From: Vibrio splendidus
GTDB taxonomy: Bacteria > Pseudomonadota > Gammaproteobacteria > Enterobacterales > Vibrionaceae
DNA: 64,000 nucleotides
Assembly: GCF_003345295.1 (NCBI RefSeq)
Contig: NZ_CP031056.1
Location: 806,001 to 870,000, forward strand
Direction of reading: 5' to 3'
Within the stretch, counting starts at the first letter, position 1. Each line of letters begins with the position of its first letter. Of this stretch, positions 1-7,767 are shown in pieces. The notes under the pieces are model-generated. The model worked only from the letters and a program-made list of their open reading frames with translations. It was not told the origin of the DNA and did no database searches. The position numbers and the translations under genes are program-made.

Positions 1-195
1 TAAGGCTTTGCCTGTGTTGGTCAAAACGGGGATGTTTTTCTCGCGGTTAAACAGCTCTTGGTCGATGGCTATTTCGAGATTGGCGATCGATTGGCTGACG
101 CCGGATTGAGCGCGTTTCAGCTTGCGTGCAGCAGCAGAAAAAGAGCCACTTTCACACACGGTGACGAAGACTTTTAATTGCTCAAAACTGTACAT
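1..195 (-). CDS. LysR-family transcriptional regulator (N-terminal part, cut by window edge)
   Basis: The minus strand opens with an ATG at 195 and reads 65 codons off the left edge. The protein begins MYSFEQLKVFVTVCESGSFS and continues with AARKLKRAQSGVSQSIANLE, the classic winged-helix of LysR-type regulators (helix-turn-helix near residues 18-37). Its effector domain lies outside the window. It is divergent from a PACE-family efflux gene; a LysR regulator next to an efflux gene is the arrangement known for AceR/AceI, so I infer that it controls that gene. The shared intergenic region holds a LysR-box-like palindrome. Confidence 0.88.
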   Translation of the reverse strand, partial: MYSFEQLKVFVTVCESGSFSAAARKLKRAQSGVSQSIANLEIAIDQELFNREKNIPVLTNTGKAL

Positions 196-240
196 TCTAT
201 CTCTCGCTCAATACCAAAGGGGGGGGATAACTCCTAGGCT

Positions 241-255
241 ATCACTGTTCGTGAT
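241..255. promoter_or_regulatory. LysR-box-like palindrome between the LysR gene and the PACE gene
   Basis: ATCAC-N5-GTGAT is a perfect 5-bp-arm inverted repeat and contains the T-N11-A spacing typical of LysR-type binding sites. It lies 46 bp upstream of the LysR start and 80 bp upstream of the PACE start, so it could serve both promoters. Binding is inferred. Confidence 0.5.
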
Positions 256-334
256 GGCTGTTAACTTTCTCTTATTATTTTCGATGACATAATCCGAGCT
301 AATCCAACATAGACTAGATTATTTAGAGGAATGT

Positions 335-763
335 ATGAGTACATTAGAAAGAGTGTTCCACTCAGTGTTATTCGAAGTTTTGGCCGTAACACTTTCAATT
401 ATGGGCTTGGCGATATTTACCGATCACGATGTGAATGCCTTATCAGGAACCATGATAGTTGTTGCCACTATCGCGATGATTTGGAACTACTGTTTCAATC
501 GCATTTTTGACCGTTATTTCACGGGTGAAAAATCAAAGCGTTCGCTCAAGTTACGTGTTTTTCATGTCGTGTTATTTGAGGCAGGCTTGCTGGTGGCGAC
601 GATCCCGGTGATGGCGTACTTGCTCAACGTCGGGTTATGGCAGGCATTTTTGATGGATATCGGCGTGACCATTTCTATTACCATTTACGCGTTTGTGTTT
701 AATCTGATTTACGACCATGTGCGAGCATTTTGGGTACGAAAAGCCGATTTAGCGGTTCAGTAA
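335..763 (+). CDS. PACE-family multidrug/chlorhexidine efflux transporter (AceI-like)
   Basis: This 142-residue inner-membrane protein has four predicted helices arranged as two bacterial transmembrane pair repeats. Each repeat opens with a related motif, RVFHSVLFE near residue 6 and RVFHVVLFE near residue 74. Length and repeat layout match PACE proteins such as AceI, which export biocides by proton exchange. Glu14 in the first repeat lies where the essential membrane glutamate of AceI (Glu15) is found. The ATG follows a GAGGA ribosome site. The substrate cannot be read from sequence. The divergent LysR gene is the likely regulator. Confidence 0.87.
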   Translation: MSTLERVFHSVLFEVLAVTLSIMGLAIFTDHDVNALSGTMIVVATIAMIWNYCFNRIFDRYFTGEKSKRSLKLRVFHVVLFEAGLLVATIPVMAYLLNVGLWQAFLMDIGVTISITIYAFVFNLIYDHVRAFWVRKADLAVQ

Positions 764-923
764 ACTACCAAGTCAGTAAATGTAATTTGAGCGACTAACC
801 GTTTGTTTATTCGTTATTTTGACGGGTATATTCGGTTAGTAACTCTAGGTAACGCGGCGTTTGTTCTGCTATCTTAAAGAAGGTGATAATTTGAGTTCGT
901 GAACGGATAGATAAGAGGAAAGG

Positions 924-1931
924 ATGCCAAATACCCCTCAGGCAATGACGGTTGTTGATAAGAAAGAAGTCGAATTGTTCGCGGAACTGTTCAAACATAT
1001 TGATGGTGAAATCTACACCTTACTACGCAGTGCCCAAATCCCTAATGATATTCTCACCAGTAATGACCATTACGATTATCTCCCTGAGACCACTATTAAA
1101 AACGTGGTCAAGATTATGGGGGAATCTGCGTCGAGAGAAGAGTTTTCGCTGTTTATGTGGAGTTTTTGCAAGCAAACCTATGTGCCAAGGTTTGTGGCTA
1201 AGCTAAGCCAGCAGGGTTCATTGAAAATCGCGCTAGACCAATTTGGTGAGCAGCTTAAGCTCGTATCCAATGGTGCGAATGTTTATACCAAGCAATCCGG
1301 AGGCAAGTGGTGGTTGGTTCGTGAGAAGCCATTTACTAACGCACCTTGGTTTAAGTTCGCTGAGCTGTTTTCTGTTATTTTCATTAACGAGCTACTTTCA
1401 GTATTAACGCAAGGTCGTTGGAAGCCGTCTGAGGTCGGAATTCAGAATGGCGATCTCGAATGTTTTCAATCTCTACCACAAATGGGCAGTGCTCAGTATT
1501 ACACGCATAGGCCAGTGACTGCTTTTGAGATCCCTGCAGAGATCATGCTTTCGCCTATCGTGCTGTCAAAGCGCGGCCATACACCTGAATTCACCACGCC
1601 TCTACCCAGCTCATTTCTGAGCGCATTCAAACTTGTGATTAAACCTTATCTCACGATGGGGAAACTCCCTATTAGCTTGGCATCTGAAATTCTGAATATT
1701 CATGTCAGAACCATCCAACGCAGACTAGAAAGCGAAGGTGTCATCTATAAAACCTTGATAGAAGATATGGTGCTCGAGCAGGTTTTGGAACTGCTCACGG
1801 AGTCGGATTTGTCGATTACTCAAGTCGGCACAAAGATGGGCTACGCTGACTCCTCTCATTTTACACGTGCCTTCAAACGACAGATGAACATGACACCAAG
1901 ACAGTATCGAAAAGAGCGGCTACAACGATAA
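924..1931 (+). CDS. AraC-family transcriptional regulator (Arabinose_bd/OruR-like type)
   Basis: The 335-residue protein has an N-terminal effector-binding region (about 20-215) and a C-terminal double helix-turn-helix. The first helix pair surrounds LNIHVRTIQRRLESEG near residue 255, and the second is MGYADSSHFTRAFKRQ near 305, ending in the usual PRQYRKER. A purine-rich GGAAAGG precedes the ATG. It lies upstream of, and in the same direction as, the secreted amidohydrolase, DUF3299 and porin genes. I infer that it activates them through the repeated CACTCA-type elements at 2031 and 4417. The inducer is unknown. Confidence 0.9.
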   Translation: MPNTPQAMTVVDKKEVELFAELFKHIDGEIYTLLRSAQIPNDILTSNDHYDYLPETTIKNVVKIMGESASREEFSLFMWSFCKQTYVPRFVAKLSQQGSLKIALDQFGEQLKLVSNGANVYTKQSGGKWWLVREKPFTNAPWFKFAELFSVIFINELLSVLTQGRWKPSEVGIQNGDLECFQSLPQMGSAQYYTHRPVTAFEIPAEIMLSPIVLSKRGHTPEFTTPLPSSFLSAFKLVIKPYLTMGKLPISLASEILNIHVRTIQRRLESEGVIYKTLIEDMVLEQVLELLTESDLSITQVGTKMGYADSSHFTRAFKRQMNMTPRQYRKERLQR

Positions 1932-2244
1932 TAGAGGTTGTCTCCGAAATAACGACAATATCGAAATAGTCGCTGTTTAGAAAAAAACGGCTGTATCAAA
2001 ATCATTAAGTAAACAGGACTTGATCCGCATAATCACTCATTGTCACCAAATGGCCATTTTTCAACATTGAATACTGTCAGTATTGCTACTAAGTTATTGA
2101 ATGTTGATAGGATGTTTTTATTTTGTTATTTGCGAGTGTCGCGGGTAATGAAAAACACCTTTGAAACCTCATAACACTCATTAGTAGTTACGGAATCGTT
2201 ATGGGAAGTGGATTCCACTCATTTATGGATAACAAGGTGTAAAA
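1932..2244. other. Intergenic region upstream of the amidohydrolase gene
   Basis: This 313-bp gap holds no convincing ORF. It carries three copies of CACTCATT (2034, 2175 and 2216), the first inside a longer element that recurs before the porin gene. A near-palindrome AGTGGATTCCACT lies at about 2207-2219. It reads as a regulated promoter region, with AraC half-sites the most economical explanation. Confidence 0.5.
2031..2072 (+). promoter_or_regulatory. Shared upstream element, copy 1
   Basis: AATCACTCATTGTCACCAAA and the bases after it match the element at 4417-4458 closely over about 36 bp (AATCACTCaGTGTCAtCAAAT in the second copy). The match lies in two noncoding regions 2.4 kb apart, both upstream of genes in the same direction. 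It is a candidate operator for the AraC regulator encoded at 924-1931. Confidence 0.55.
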
Positions 2245-3621
2245 ATGAAAAATACTGGCTTAAAGCTCTCTGTTGTGGCTCTTTCGTGCGCGTTTGCTCT
2301 TTCTGCAAATGCGGCGTCAACGTTGTTTACTAACGTCGACATATTCAATGGTACAGAAGATAAACTGTACGAAGATCATCACGTATTGGTTGAAGATAAC
2401 CTGATCAAGCAAATCTCCGCAACGCCAATTGAAGCAGGTGAAGCTGATGTGATTGATGGTCAGGGTAAAACCTTAATGCCGGGTCTAATCGATGGCCATG
2501 CTCATATCATGATTAATTATAATTTTGGTGATATCGAATCTAATAAAGACCTGACTGACATTTCAATTCATGCGACTCAAGTTGCTAAACGCTTCTTAGA
2601 TGATGGTTTTACTACTGTTCGTGATATGGGCGGTCCAGCCTTTGGTCTAACTCGTGAAATTGAGGCGGGTAACGTTGTCGGCCCGCGTATTTACCCTTCT
2701 GGTACATTTATTTCTCAAACCTCCGGTCATGGTGATTTCCGAGACCGAAGTGACTCAGGTTTTTCTCCAAATTCTGTGGGTGACATTTCTAACTTTGAAC
2801 GTATGGGGATTGGTGCAGTTGCCGATGGCGTTCCTGAAGTATTGAAAGCAACACGATTGAACCTACGAAATGGCGCGACTCAAATCAAGATCATGGCTGG
2901 TGGCGGTGGTTCATCTCGATTTGACCCAATAGATACGACTCAATACTCGGTTGATGAGACGTGTGCGATTGTTGAAGCCGCTAAAGATTGGAATACCTAT
3001 GTCGCGGCACACACTTTTAACGATCGATCGGTAAATCGATTATTGGATTGTGGCGTTAAAAGCTTTGAACATGGGTTCTTTATTAATGATGAAACGATGA
3101 AGAGAATTGCCAAAGAAGGCGGATATGTTGTTCCTCAAATGTGGGGATTATCGCCAGATTTAGCGAAAAACCCCTTAATGCCAGCTGAGAAATTGCCAAT
3201 GGTCGCCCAACTTCAAGAAGAATACGGTGATTACGGTAAACGATTGTTAGAAAACAATGTGAAGGTCGTTTTTGCCTCTGACTATGTCGGAGCAGATTCC
3301 GATGCAGAGAGAGCTCGTCGTTACGAAATTTACTGGCGAACACAAGCTTTCGGCAGCAACTTTGAAGTATTGAAACAAATGACTTCAACGGCCGGTGAGA
3401 TGTTGGCGATGTCAGGCCCTAGAGGCACCACACAAGGGAAATTAGGCGTTATTGAAAATGGAGCGGTTGCAGACATCTTATTGATTGAGGGTAACCCATT
3501 GGAAGATATGGCAGTGATAGGCGCGACTCCGGAATGGTTCGACGCTGATCCTGAATACAAGACTATCGATACTATTAAATTGGTAATGAAAGATGGTGTT
3601 GTATACCGCAACGAAATGTAA
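2245..3621 (+). CDS. Secreted amidohydrolase-family protein (imidazolonepropionase/Xaa-Pro dipeptidase-like)
   Basis: This 458-residue protein begins with a Sec signal peptide ending at ANA (residues 21-23), so it acts in the periplasm or outside the cell. The metal-dependent hydrolase signature is complete: GLIDGHAHI (His85, His87), a candidate carboxylated lysine in ATQIKIMAGGG, histidines in AAHTFND and KSFEHGFF, and the catalytic aspartate in FASDYVG. Exported relatives cleave cyclic amides, carbamates or Xaa-Pro dipeptides; the actual substrate is unknown. It is followed by a hairpin terminator, then the DUF3299 and porin genes. AraC-type half-sites lie upstream. Confidence 0.86.
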   Translation: MKNTGLKLSVVALSCAFALSANAASTLFTNVDIFNGTEDKLYEDHHVLVEDNLIKQISATPIEAGEADVIDGQGKTLMPGLIDGHAHIMINYNFGDIESNKDLTDISIHATQVAKRFLDDGFTTVRDMGGPAFGLTREIEAGNVVGPRIYPSGTFISQTSGHGDFRDRSDSGFSPNSVGDISNFERMGIGAVADGVPEVLKATRLNLRNGATQIKIMAGGGGSSRFDPIDTTQYSVDETCAIVEAAKDWNTYVAAHTFNDRSVNRLLDCGVKSFEHGFFINDETMKRIAKEGGYVVPQMWGLSPDLAKNPLMPAEKLPMVAQLQEEYGDYGKRLLENNVKVVFASDYVGADSDAERARRYEIYWRTQAFGSNFEVLKQMTSTAGEMLAMSGPRGTTQGKLGVIENGAVADILLIEGNPLEDMAVIGATPEWFDADPEYKTIDTIKLVMKDGVVYRNEM

Positions 3622-3646
3622 TTTACGATTCGATTTTTAATCATTT

Positions 3647-3669
3647 GGTAGAGGAGCTTTTCCTCTACC
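3647..3669 (+). terminator. Hairpin terminator after the amidohydrolase gene
   Basis: A perfect 9-bp stem (GGTAGAGGA / TCCTCTACC) with a 5-nt loop is followed by TACTTCCTTTTTG. The T-run is a few bases removed from the stem, so termination may be partial and allow read-through into the next gene. Confidence 0.6.
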
Positions 3670-3707
3670 TACTTCCTTTTTGTTGTGTTTGGTTGGAGTA
3701 GATTTTG

Positions 3708-4373
3708 ATGGTTGATTTAAAATCAATAGGCTCATTTTTTATGTTCTGTTGTTTGTCATTTTCATCATTGGCTAGTGAAATAAAAGTGACGTACTGGGAT
3801 GAGTTAGTTCCGAATATGGAGTTAATGGAGGATCCATTTCAAAAGTTAGATAGAAATCAGATGTTTGACATGGCGACTATTGCTCGCTTTAAAGAGGCTC
3901 AGGCTGAAGACGGTTTTGTGGCAAGTGATAAAGCGAGACAAGAAATCGTCGAAGTTACTGAAAGATTAAAAAAGCAAGATATAGATGTAGAAGCATTGTT
4001 CGTTGCTCGTGCTCAGATCATGAAGCAACGCGAAGCGTTAGGTTCAAAACCCAATACAGAGGTAGTAGGTAGTAAACATCGTATCCCTGGTTACATCACG
4101 CCGATTGAAATGGATGGAACTAAGGTGACTAAGTTCTTTTTAGTGCCTTCTGCTGGAGCGTGTATTCATACACCACCGCCTCCAGCGAACCAGCTTGTAT
4201 TGATTGATTTTCCTGAGGGCATTGAATTGGTCAGCTTAATGACACCAGTTTGGGTTGAAGGGCAGTTAACGGGTCATCAATCGAAAGAAAATGTGAATTA
4301 CTCTGACGGCGCAGCCAATGTGCAGTCGGTGTATGCGATGAAAGCGGAAGGTATAGAACAGTATCAACCTTAG
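3708..4373 (+). CDS. DUF3299 domain-containing exported protein
   Basis: The protein (221 residues from the ATG at 3708, chosen because TTGGAG lies upstream; a TTG one codon earlier is possible) has a signal peptide ending near SLAS. The DUF3299 core is recognisable in the second half: GYITPIEMDG, the invariant-looking FFLVPSAGACIHTPPPPANQ with one Cys and one His, then LMTPVWVEGQL. The family is periplasmic and of unknown function; the Cys/His-Pro stretch suggests metal or small-molecule binding. It lies between the secreted amidohydrolase and the porin, all co-directional, so I infer a joint role in handling an external substrate. Confidence 0.8.
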   Translation: MVDLKSIGSFFMFCCLSFSSLASEIKVTYWDELVPNMELMEDPFQKLDRNQMFDMATIARFKEAQAEDGFVASDKARQEIVEVTERLKKQDIDVEALFVARAQIMKQREALGSKPNTEVVGSKHRIPGYITPIEMDGTKVTKFFLVPSAGACIHTPPPPANQLVLIDFPEGIELVSLMTPVWVEGQLTGHQSKENVNYSDGAANVQSVYAMKAEGIEQYQP

Positions 4374-4416
4374 CTAGCGCATTTAGTTGAATCCAATCTC
4401 TTGTTGGAAGTATCTA

Positions 4417-4458
4417 AATCACTCAGTGTCATCAAATGACAATTTTCAATGTGAGTAA
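4417..4458 (+). promoter_or_regulatory. Shared upstream element, copy 2 (porin promoter)
   Basis: This element matches the one at 2031 and contains the perfect palindrome TGTCAT-CAA-ATGACA at 4427-4441. It ends about 40 bp before the porin start, the usual place for an activator next to the -35 region. The porin therefore seems to have its own promoter, co-regulated with the amidohydrolase. Confidence 0.55.
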
Positions 4459-4495
4459 TGAATAAAATAAAACTAACTTAAAAAGCACTGGTGAC

Positions 4496-5737
4496 ATGAT
4501 GAACTCAAGATTCTCTAAAGTAAGTATGGCTATTGTTATGGCGGCTAGCCCAATGAGCGGCGTTGTTTACGGCGCTAACTTTGAAGGCCCAGATTCTGTT
4601 GAAAATACAATTGCAGAGCAGAAAGCACAAAAGAAATCTTGGAGGGAGTCATTAGCTGAAGATGGATTTACATTTGGTGCAGATTACTTTGCTTTGGGGC
4701 TGACCTCTGGGGATGGGGTTGGCGGCGATAGCGTTGATGCATCGTCGGGTGTGGCACGATTATACGGTTCATGGCATCTATTAGGAAACGGCACACAGAA
4801 CTCAGGTAGCTTAGTTTGGAAGGTGGAACATAGGCATGCCTATGGTGATACTCCGCCAAAAGACTATTCATTCGGCCCGCTTGGCTATGTCGGTGCAATT
4901 GGTCCGGCATACAGCGACCAAGGGTTTCGTGTTACGGACTTAAATTGGAAGCAAAAAATCAATGATGGCAAAGGCACCATTATTGTCGGTTGGCAGGATG
5001 TAACGAATTATGCGGATGTTTACGCTCTAGCAAGCCCGTGGTCTGGCTTTACTAACTTGGTATTCTCGACAGGCTCAGGTGCGATGGGCTTACCGGATGA
5101 CGGTGTATTGGCCCTTTCTGCCGGTCATATGCTAGGCGAAAACTTTTATGTGGTCGGTGGTATCGCTGATGCAAATGGTCAGTCAGATGATATTTTTGAT
5201 GGCTTTGATAGCGCTTTTGGTAGTGATGCGTCTTACTTTACAACACTTGAATTAGGTTGGACGGCTTCACAAGACCTGATTTATACAGACAACTTCCATG
5301 TGACGTTCTGGGATTTTGGTGACGATACTCGCCACAGTAATAGCCTTGCAACTGAAGGCGGCTCAGGTGTCAATTTCTCATGGAGTCAGTTTATCACGCC
5401 GCAAGTTATGCCGTTTGTGCGAGGTGGTTTCTCAGAAGGTGATGTTGCCCTTTACGATAAATCAATCTCTGTTGGTATGGGATATTTCGGGTTAGGAAAA
5501 CCGACGAACAACCTTGGTGTTGCGCTAAACTGGGCGGAAGTGAATGGCGATTCTTTTGAAGCTGATGCGAAGGCGATAAGTGGCAGTACAGAGCAATGGA
5601 CGGCTGAAATTTACTACAACATGCAACTCAACGATTTCATCCAAGTGACACCTGATATTCAATACATTAAAGATCCAGCTTTCTCCAATGAAAGTAGCGC
5701 TTGGGTGTTTGGTGTTAGAGCGAGAGTCTTTATCTAA
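4496..5737 (+). CDS. Carbohydrate-porin (OprB-like) outer-membrane protein
   Basis: The 413-residue protein starts with a signal peptide (cleavage near VYGA) and continues as alternating beta-strand sequence rich in Gly, Asp and aromatic residues. It ends in a strand closing with VRARVFI, a typical outer-membrane barrel terminus. Blocks such as VVGWQD, the Trp-rich W..FTNLVFSTGSGAMGLPDDG and WTAEIYYNMQLNDFIQVTPD resemble OprB-type porins. It should allow diffusion of a small solute into the periplasm. Two in-frame ATGs (4496, 4499) are equally possible starts. The context suggests uptake of the amidohydrolase's substrate or product. Confidence 0.78.
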   Translation: MMNSRFSKVSMAIVMAASPMSGVVYGANFEGPDSVENTIAEQKAQKKSWRESLAEDGFTFGADYFALGLTSGDGVGGDSVDASSGVARLYGSWHLLGNGTQNSGSLVWKVEHRHAYGDTPPKDYSFGPLGYVGAIGPAYSDQGFRVTDLNWKQKINDGKGTIIVGWQDVTNYADVYALASPWSGFTNLVFSTGSGAMGLPDDGVLALSAGHMLGENFYVVGGIADANGQSDDIFDGFDSAFGSDASYFTTLELGWTASQDLIYTDNFHVTFWDFGDDTRHSNSLATEGGSGVNFSWSQFITPQVMPFVRGGFSEGDVALYDKSISVGMGYFGLGKPTNNLGVALNWAEVNGDSFEADAKAISGSTEQWTAEIYYNMQLNDFIQVTPDIQYIKDPAFSNESSAWVFGVRARVFI

Positions 5738-5778
5738 CTTCTCTGTTTGTTAATCGCTGAAACGTAAAGAATAGATGT

Positions 5779-5810
5779 AAAAAGTGAGCCTGTTTGGCTC
5801 ACTTTTTTTG
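5779..5810. terminator. Bidirectional terminator
   Basis: AAAAAGTGAGCC-TGTTT-GGCTCACTTTTTTT is a perfect 10-bp stem flanked by A and T runs. It sits between the porin (plus) and a convergent membrane-protein gene (minus) and can end both transcripts. Confidence 0.85.
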
Positions 5811-5833
5811 TCTTAGGTCTGTATCAAAAGCGG

Positions 5834-6301
5834 CTATGCTTTTTCGGCTTTGGGCGTGTCATCGAGTGCGAAGTAGATTTTTGAAACAATAATCTCTGCG
5901 ACCAAAATCGTGAATACCACAGCGAAGAATGCCACCACACCATTCCATGGGCCTGTGAAGTCTACCTTGTCGCCAAACAAGATATTGATGGCTTCCAACA
6001 TCACAAACTTAGAGCCCACCAAAATCACGTAACTGGATAAACCGCGATAAATCTTAGGCGCTGTACCCGGTTTAGATTTGAAGTAATCTGCGAGCTTATG
6101 TTCTAAGCCAATAGACAGTTTGAGCAGGAGTTGTAGCAGAATCGCAGCTGCAAATGAGATGGTGAAAGACTCGATATTGACGAAGTCCCAGTATTCATCA
6201 AAAAAATTAAGAACCGTTAAATCGACGAGTACCGCAAGCGTGTATCCGACAAAGAGTCGTTGGGGCGTATTAAATCCATATACTTTTTCTATATTGCTCA
6301 T
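5834..6301 (-). CDS. Conserved hypothetical integral membrane protein
   Basis: This 155-residue protein has four likely membrane helices: around residues 15-33, 45-62, 87-108 and 120-143. It carries charged stretches between helices 2 and 3 (GLEHKLADYFKSKPG) and a charged tail (DDTPKAEKA). I recognise no functional domain. It is monocistronic, convergent with the porin gene and closed by the shared terminator. It appears to be a real gene because length, hydrophobic periodicity and codon use are gene-like. Confidence 0.7.
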   Translation of the reverse strand: MSNIEKVYGFNTPQRLFVGYTLAVLVDLTVLNFFDEYWDFVNIESFTISFAAAILLQLLLKLSIGLEHKLADYFKSKPGTAPKIYRGLSSYVILVGSKFVMLEAINILFGDKVDFTGPWNGVVAFFAVVFTILVAEIIVSKIYFALDDTPKAEKA

Positions 6302-6472
6302 CTACTTCTTCCTGAGTAAAGGGTTATAAAAAACTTAGAAGATAATCCTATAATTTTCAATCGCTTATTGTTTTATATGCGAAATAGGTCTTAAAGTCAG
6401 TTTGGCGCATTATGGTAAGTAAGCGTTTTAAGAATGATTCAAGATAAGACTTCAATTTAGACAGAGGCGCAT

Positions 6473-6624
6473 ATGATTATTCATTTTAGAATCCAAGACG
6501 TAGAAGAACTTTGGGGAGCCATCGATTTAGCAACGCTCTTGCAGCTGGAACTGAGAGCAGTATCAACCACACCGTTAACTCTCTGATTGAATTAGTTAAG
6601 TTACCAATTACACTTGAAGCATAA
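6473..6624 (+). pseudogene. Possible decayed small ORF
   Basis: An ATG at 6473 opens 37 codons (MIIHFRIQDVEELWGAIDLA and on) and stops at 6586. A second frame (+2) from about 6529 reads SNALAAGTESSINHTVNSLI and ends at a stop at 6624, just before the next gene. The switch from one protein-like frame to another without a shared start suggests a frameshifted small gene. It may also be chance. I do not recognise a family. Confidence 0.25.
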
Positions 6625-6644
6625 GTTTGAATGGAGTCAACTTA

Positions 6645-7649
6645 ATGCTTTCACCCCTATCGCACTATCCCCGTTCTATTATTCTGCTCTTAATGGGCCT
6701 CAGTTCTTCCTCGGCCTATGCATCCAATGAATTGATTCAGAACCGCTTAGAGAAGATATTTTCTGTGTCAATTGCGCTGACTGACAGCGATGCCATTTCA
6801 ATTGGCTTTGTGGATTTTGATCCTAATTCGTTTATCAATTTAAACGACAGTGGTTTTGGATCCGATAAAACCATCGATACTCGAAGCCAAGTGAGTGTGG
6901 GCTCCATCCCTTACTCTTCCGTGATTAAAACGGATGACCCTGACTTCGACCTTATTTGGTCTGTGCGAGGGTCTTATGCGCTTTCTGAACAGGATATTGA
7001 GATCTCATCAGATGTGACTCCTGACCGTCGTGTTAACCCAAATGAAGACTCGGTATTGGGCCTGTATGGCTTTTTCGGAGGGCAAAACCATTTAAACCAG
7101 CATTGGTCTATCGCCTATGGGTTAGGCACTCACTTGCTCTATTACCGCAATAAATACGAATACAACAACAGCTACTCTCAAGCATTTCAATCTCAGCTAG
7201 ATGGCTACGCATTGAATACATCAGCATGGGCGCTTGTTGCTGAACCTTCAGTCAAACTTCAATACTTGCAACCAAAGGAGTGGGGCAGTTGGAATGTGTC
7301 TTCCAGAGTTCGTTACTTTTATGGAACAGGCTGGGGCGAAGCGAACGATGGCGATATCGGTAACCCAGAAGGGATGCGATTCATTAATGAACTAGAGTTT
7401 AGGCAAAATGTAGCGCTCGATGCTTGGTCGCTTAATAACCCTCAAATCCACTATAACTTAACAAGAATCGATGTCGCGGGTGATTTGACTGCTCCTTTAG
7501 ATACGCACTATTACTATGAATTCGGGGCCGGATTAGTATTTGATGTGCCTTACGATTCTTACTTTTTTGACAATTTCGGGATTGGAATTAACTTCAATTA
7601 TGGCAGCTCACTCAGTGGCGGTAGCTTGCTATTCTTACTCAATAATTAG
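6645..7649 (+). CDS. Solitary outer-membrane autotransporter-like beta-barrel protein (Omp_AT type)
   Basis: From the ATG at 6645, preceded by GGAG at a good distance (an in-frame TTG at 6627 lacks one), the protein has 334 residues. It has a signal peptide ending near AYASN and a long beta-rich region with aromatic-alternating strands, for example GTHLLYYRNKYEYNN and WNVSSRVRYFYGTGWG. It resembles the Vibrio-type stand-alone autotransporter barrel family: a barrel without a passenger. The role is unknown. It is monocistronic. Confidence 0.72.
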   Translation: MLSPLSHYPRSIILLLMGLSSSSAYASNELIQNRLEKIFSVSIALTDSDAISIGFVDFDPNSFINLNDSGFGSDKTIDTRSQVSVGSIPYSSVIKTDDPDFDLIWSVRGSYALSEQDIEISSDVTPDRRVNPNEDSVLGLYGFFGGQNHLNQHWSIAYGLGTHLLYYRNKYEYNNSYSQAFQSQLDGYALNTSAWALVAEPSVKLQYLQPKEWGSWNVSSRVRYFYGTGWGEANDGDIGNPEGMRFINELEFRQNVALDAWSLNNPQIHYNLTRIDVAGDLTAPLDTHYYYEFGAGLVFDVPYDSYFFDNFGIGINFNYGSSLSGGSLLFLLNN

Positions 7650-7767
7650 CATAAGTTGTTGATCTTAATGGTACTCATATAATTTGAATTTGTATGTGTC
7701 GTAAAATGGTAAATATCTTAGTGAAAACTTAGCCATCATAGTCATTCGCCCATCACTAGAGCAGACT

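Noticed and set aside
807..998. Open frame on the minus strand upstream of the first AraC gene
   Set aside because: It overlaps the AraC start antisense and its promoter region, has no ribosome site and a non-protein-like composition.
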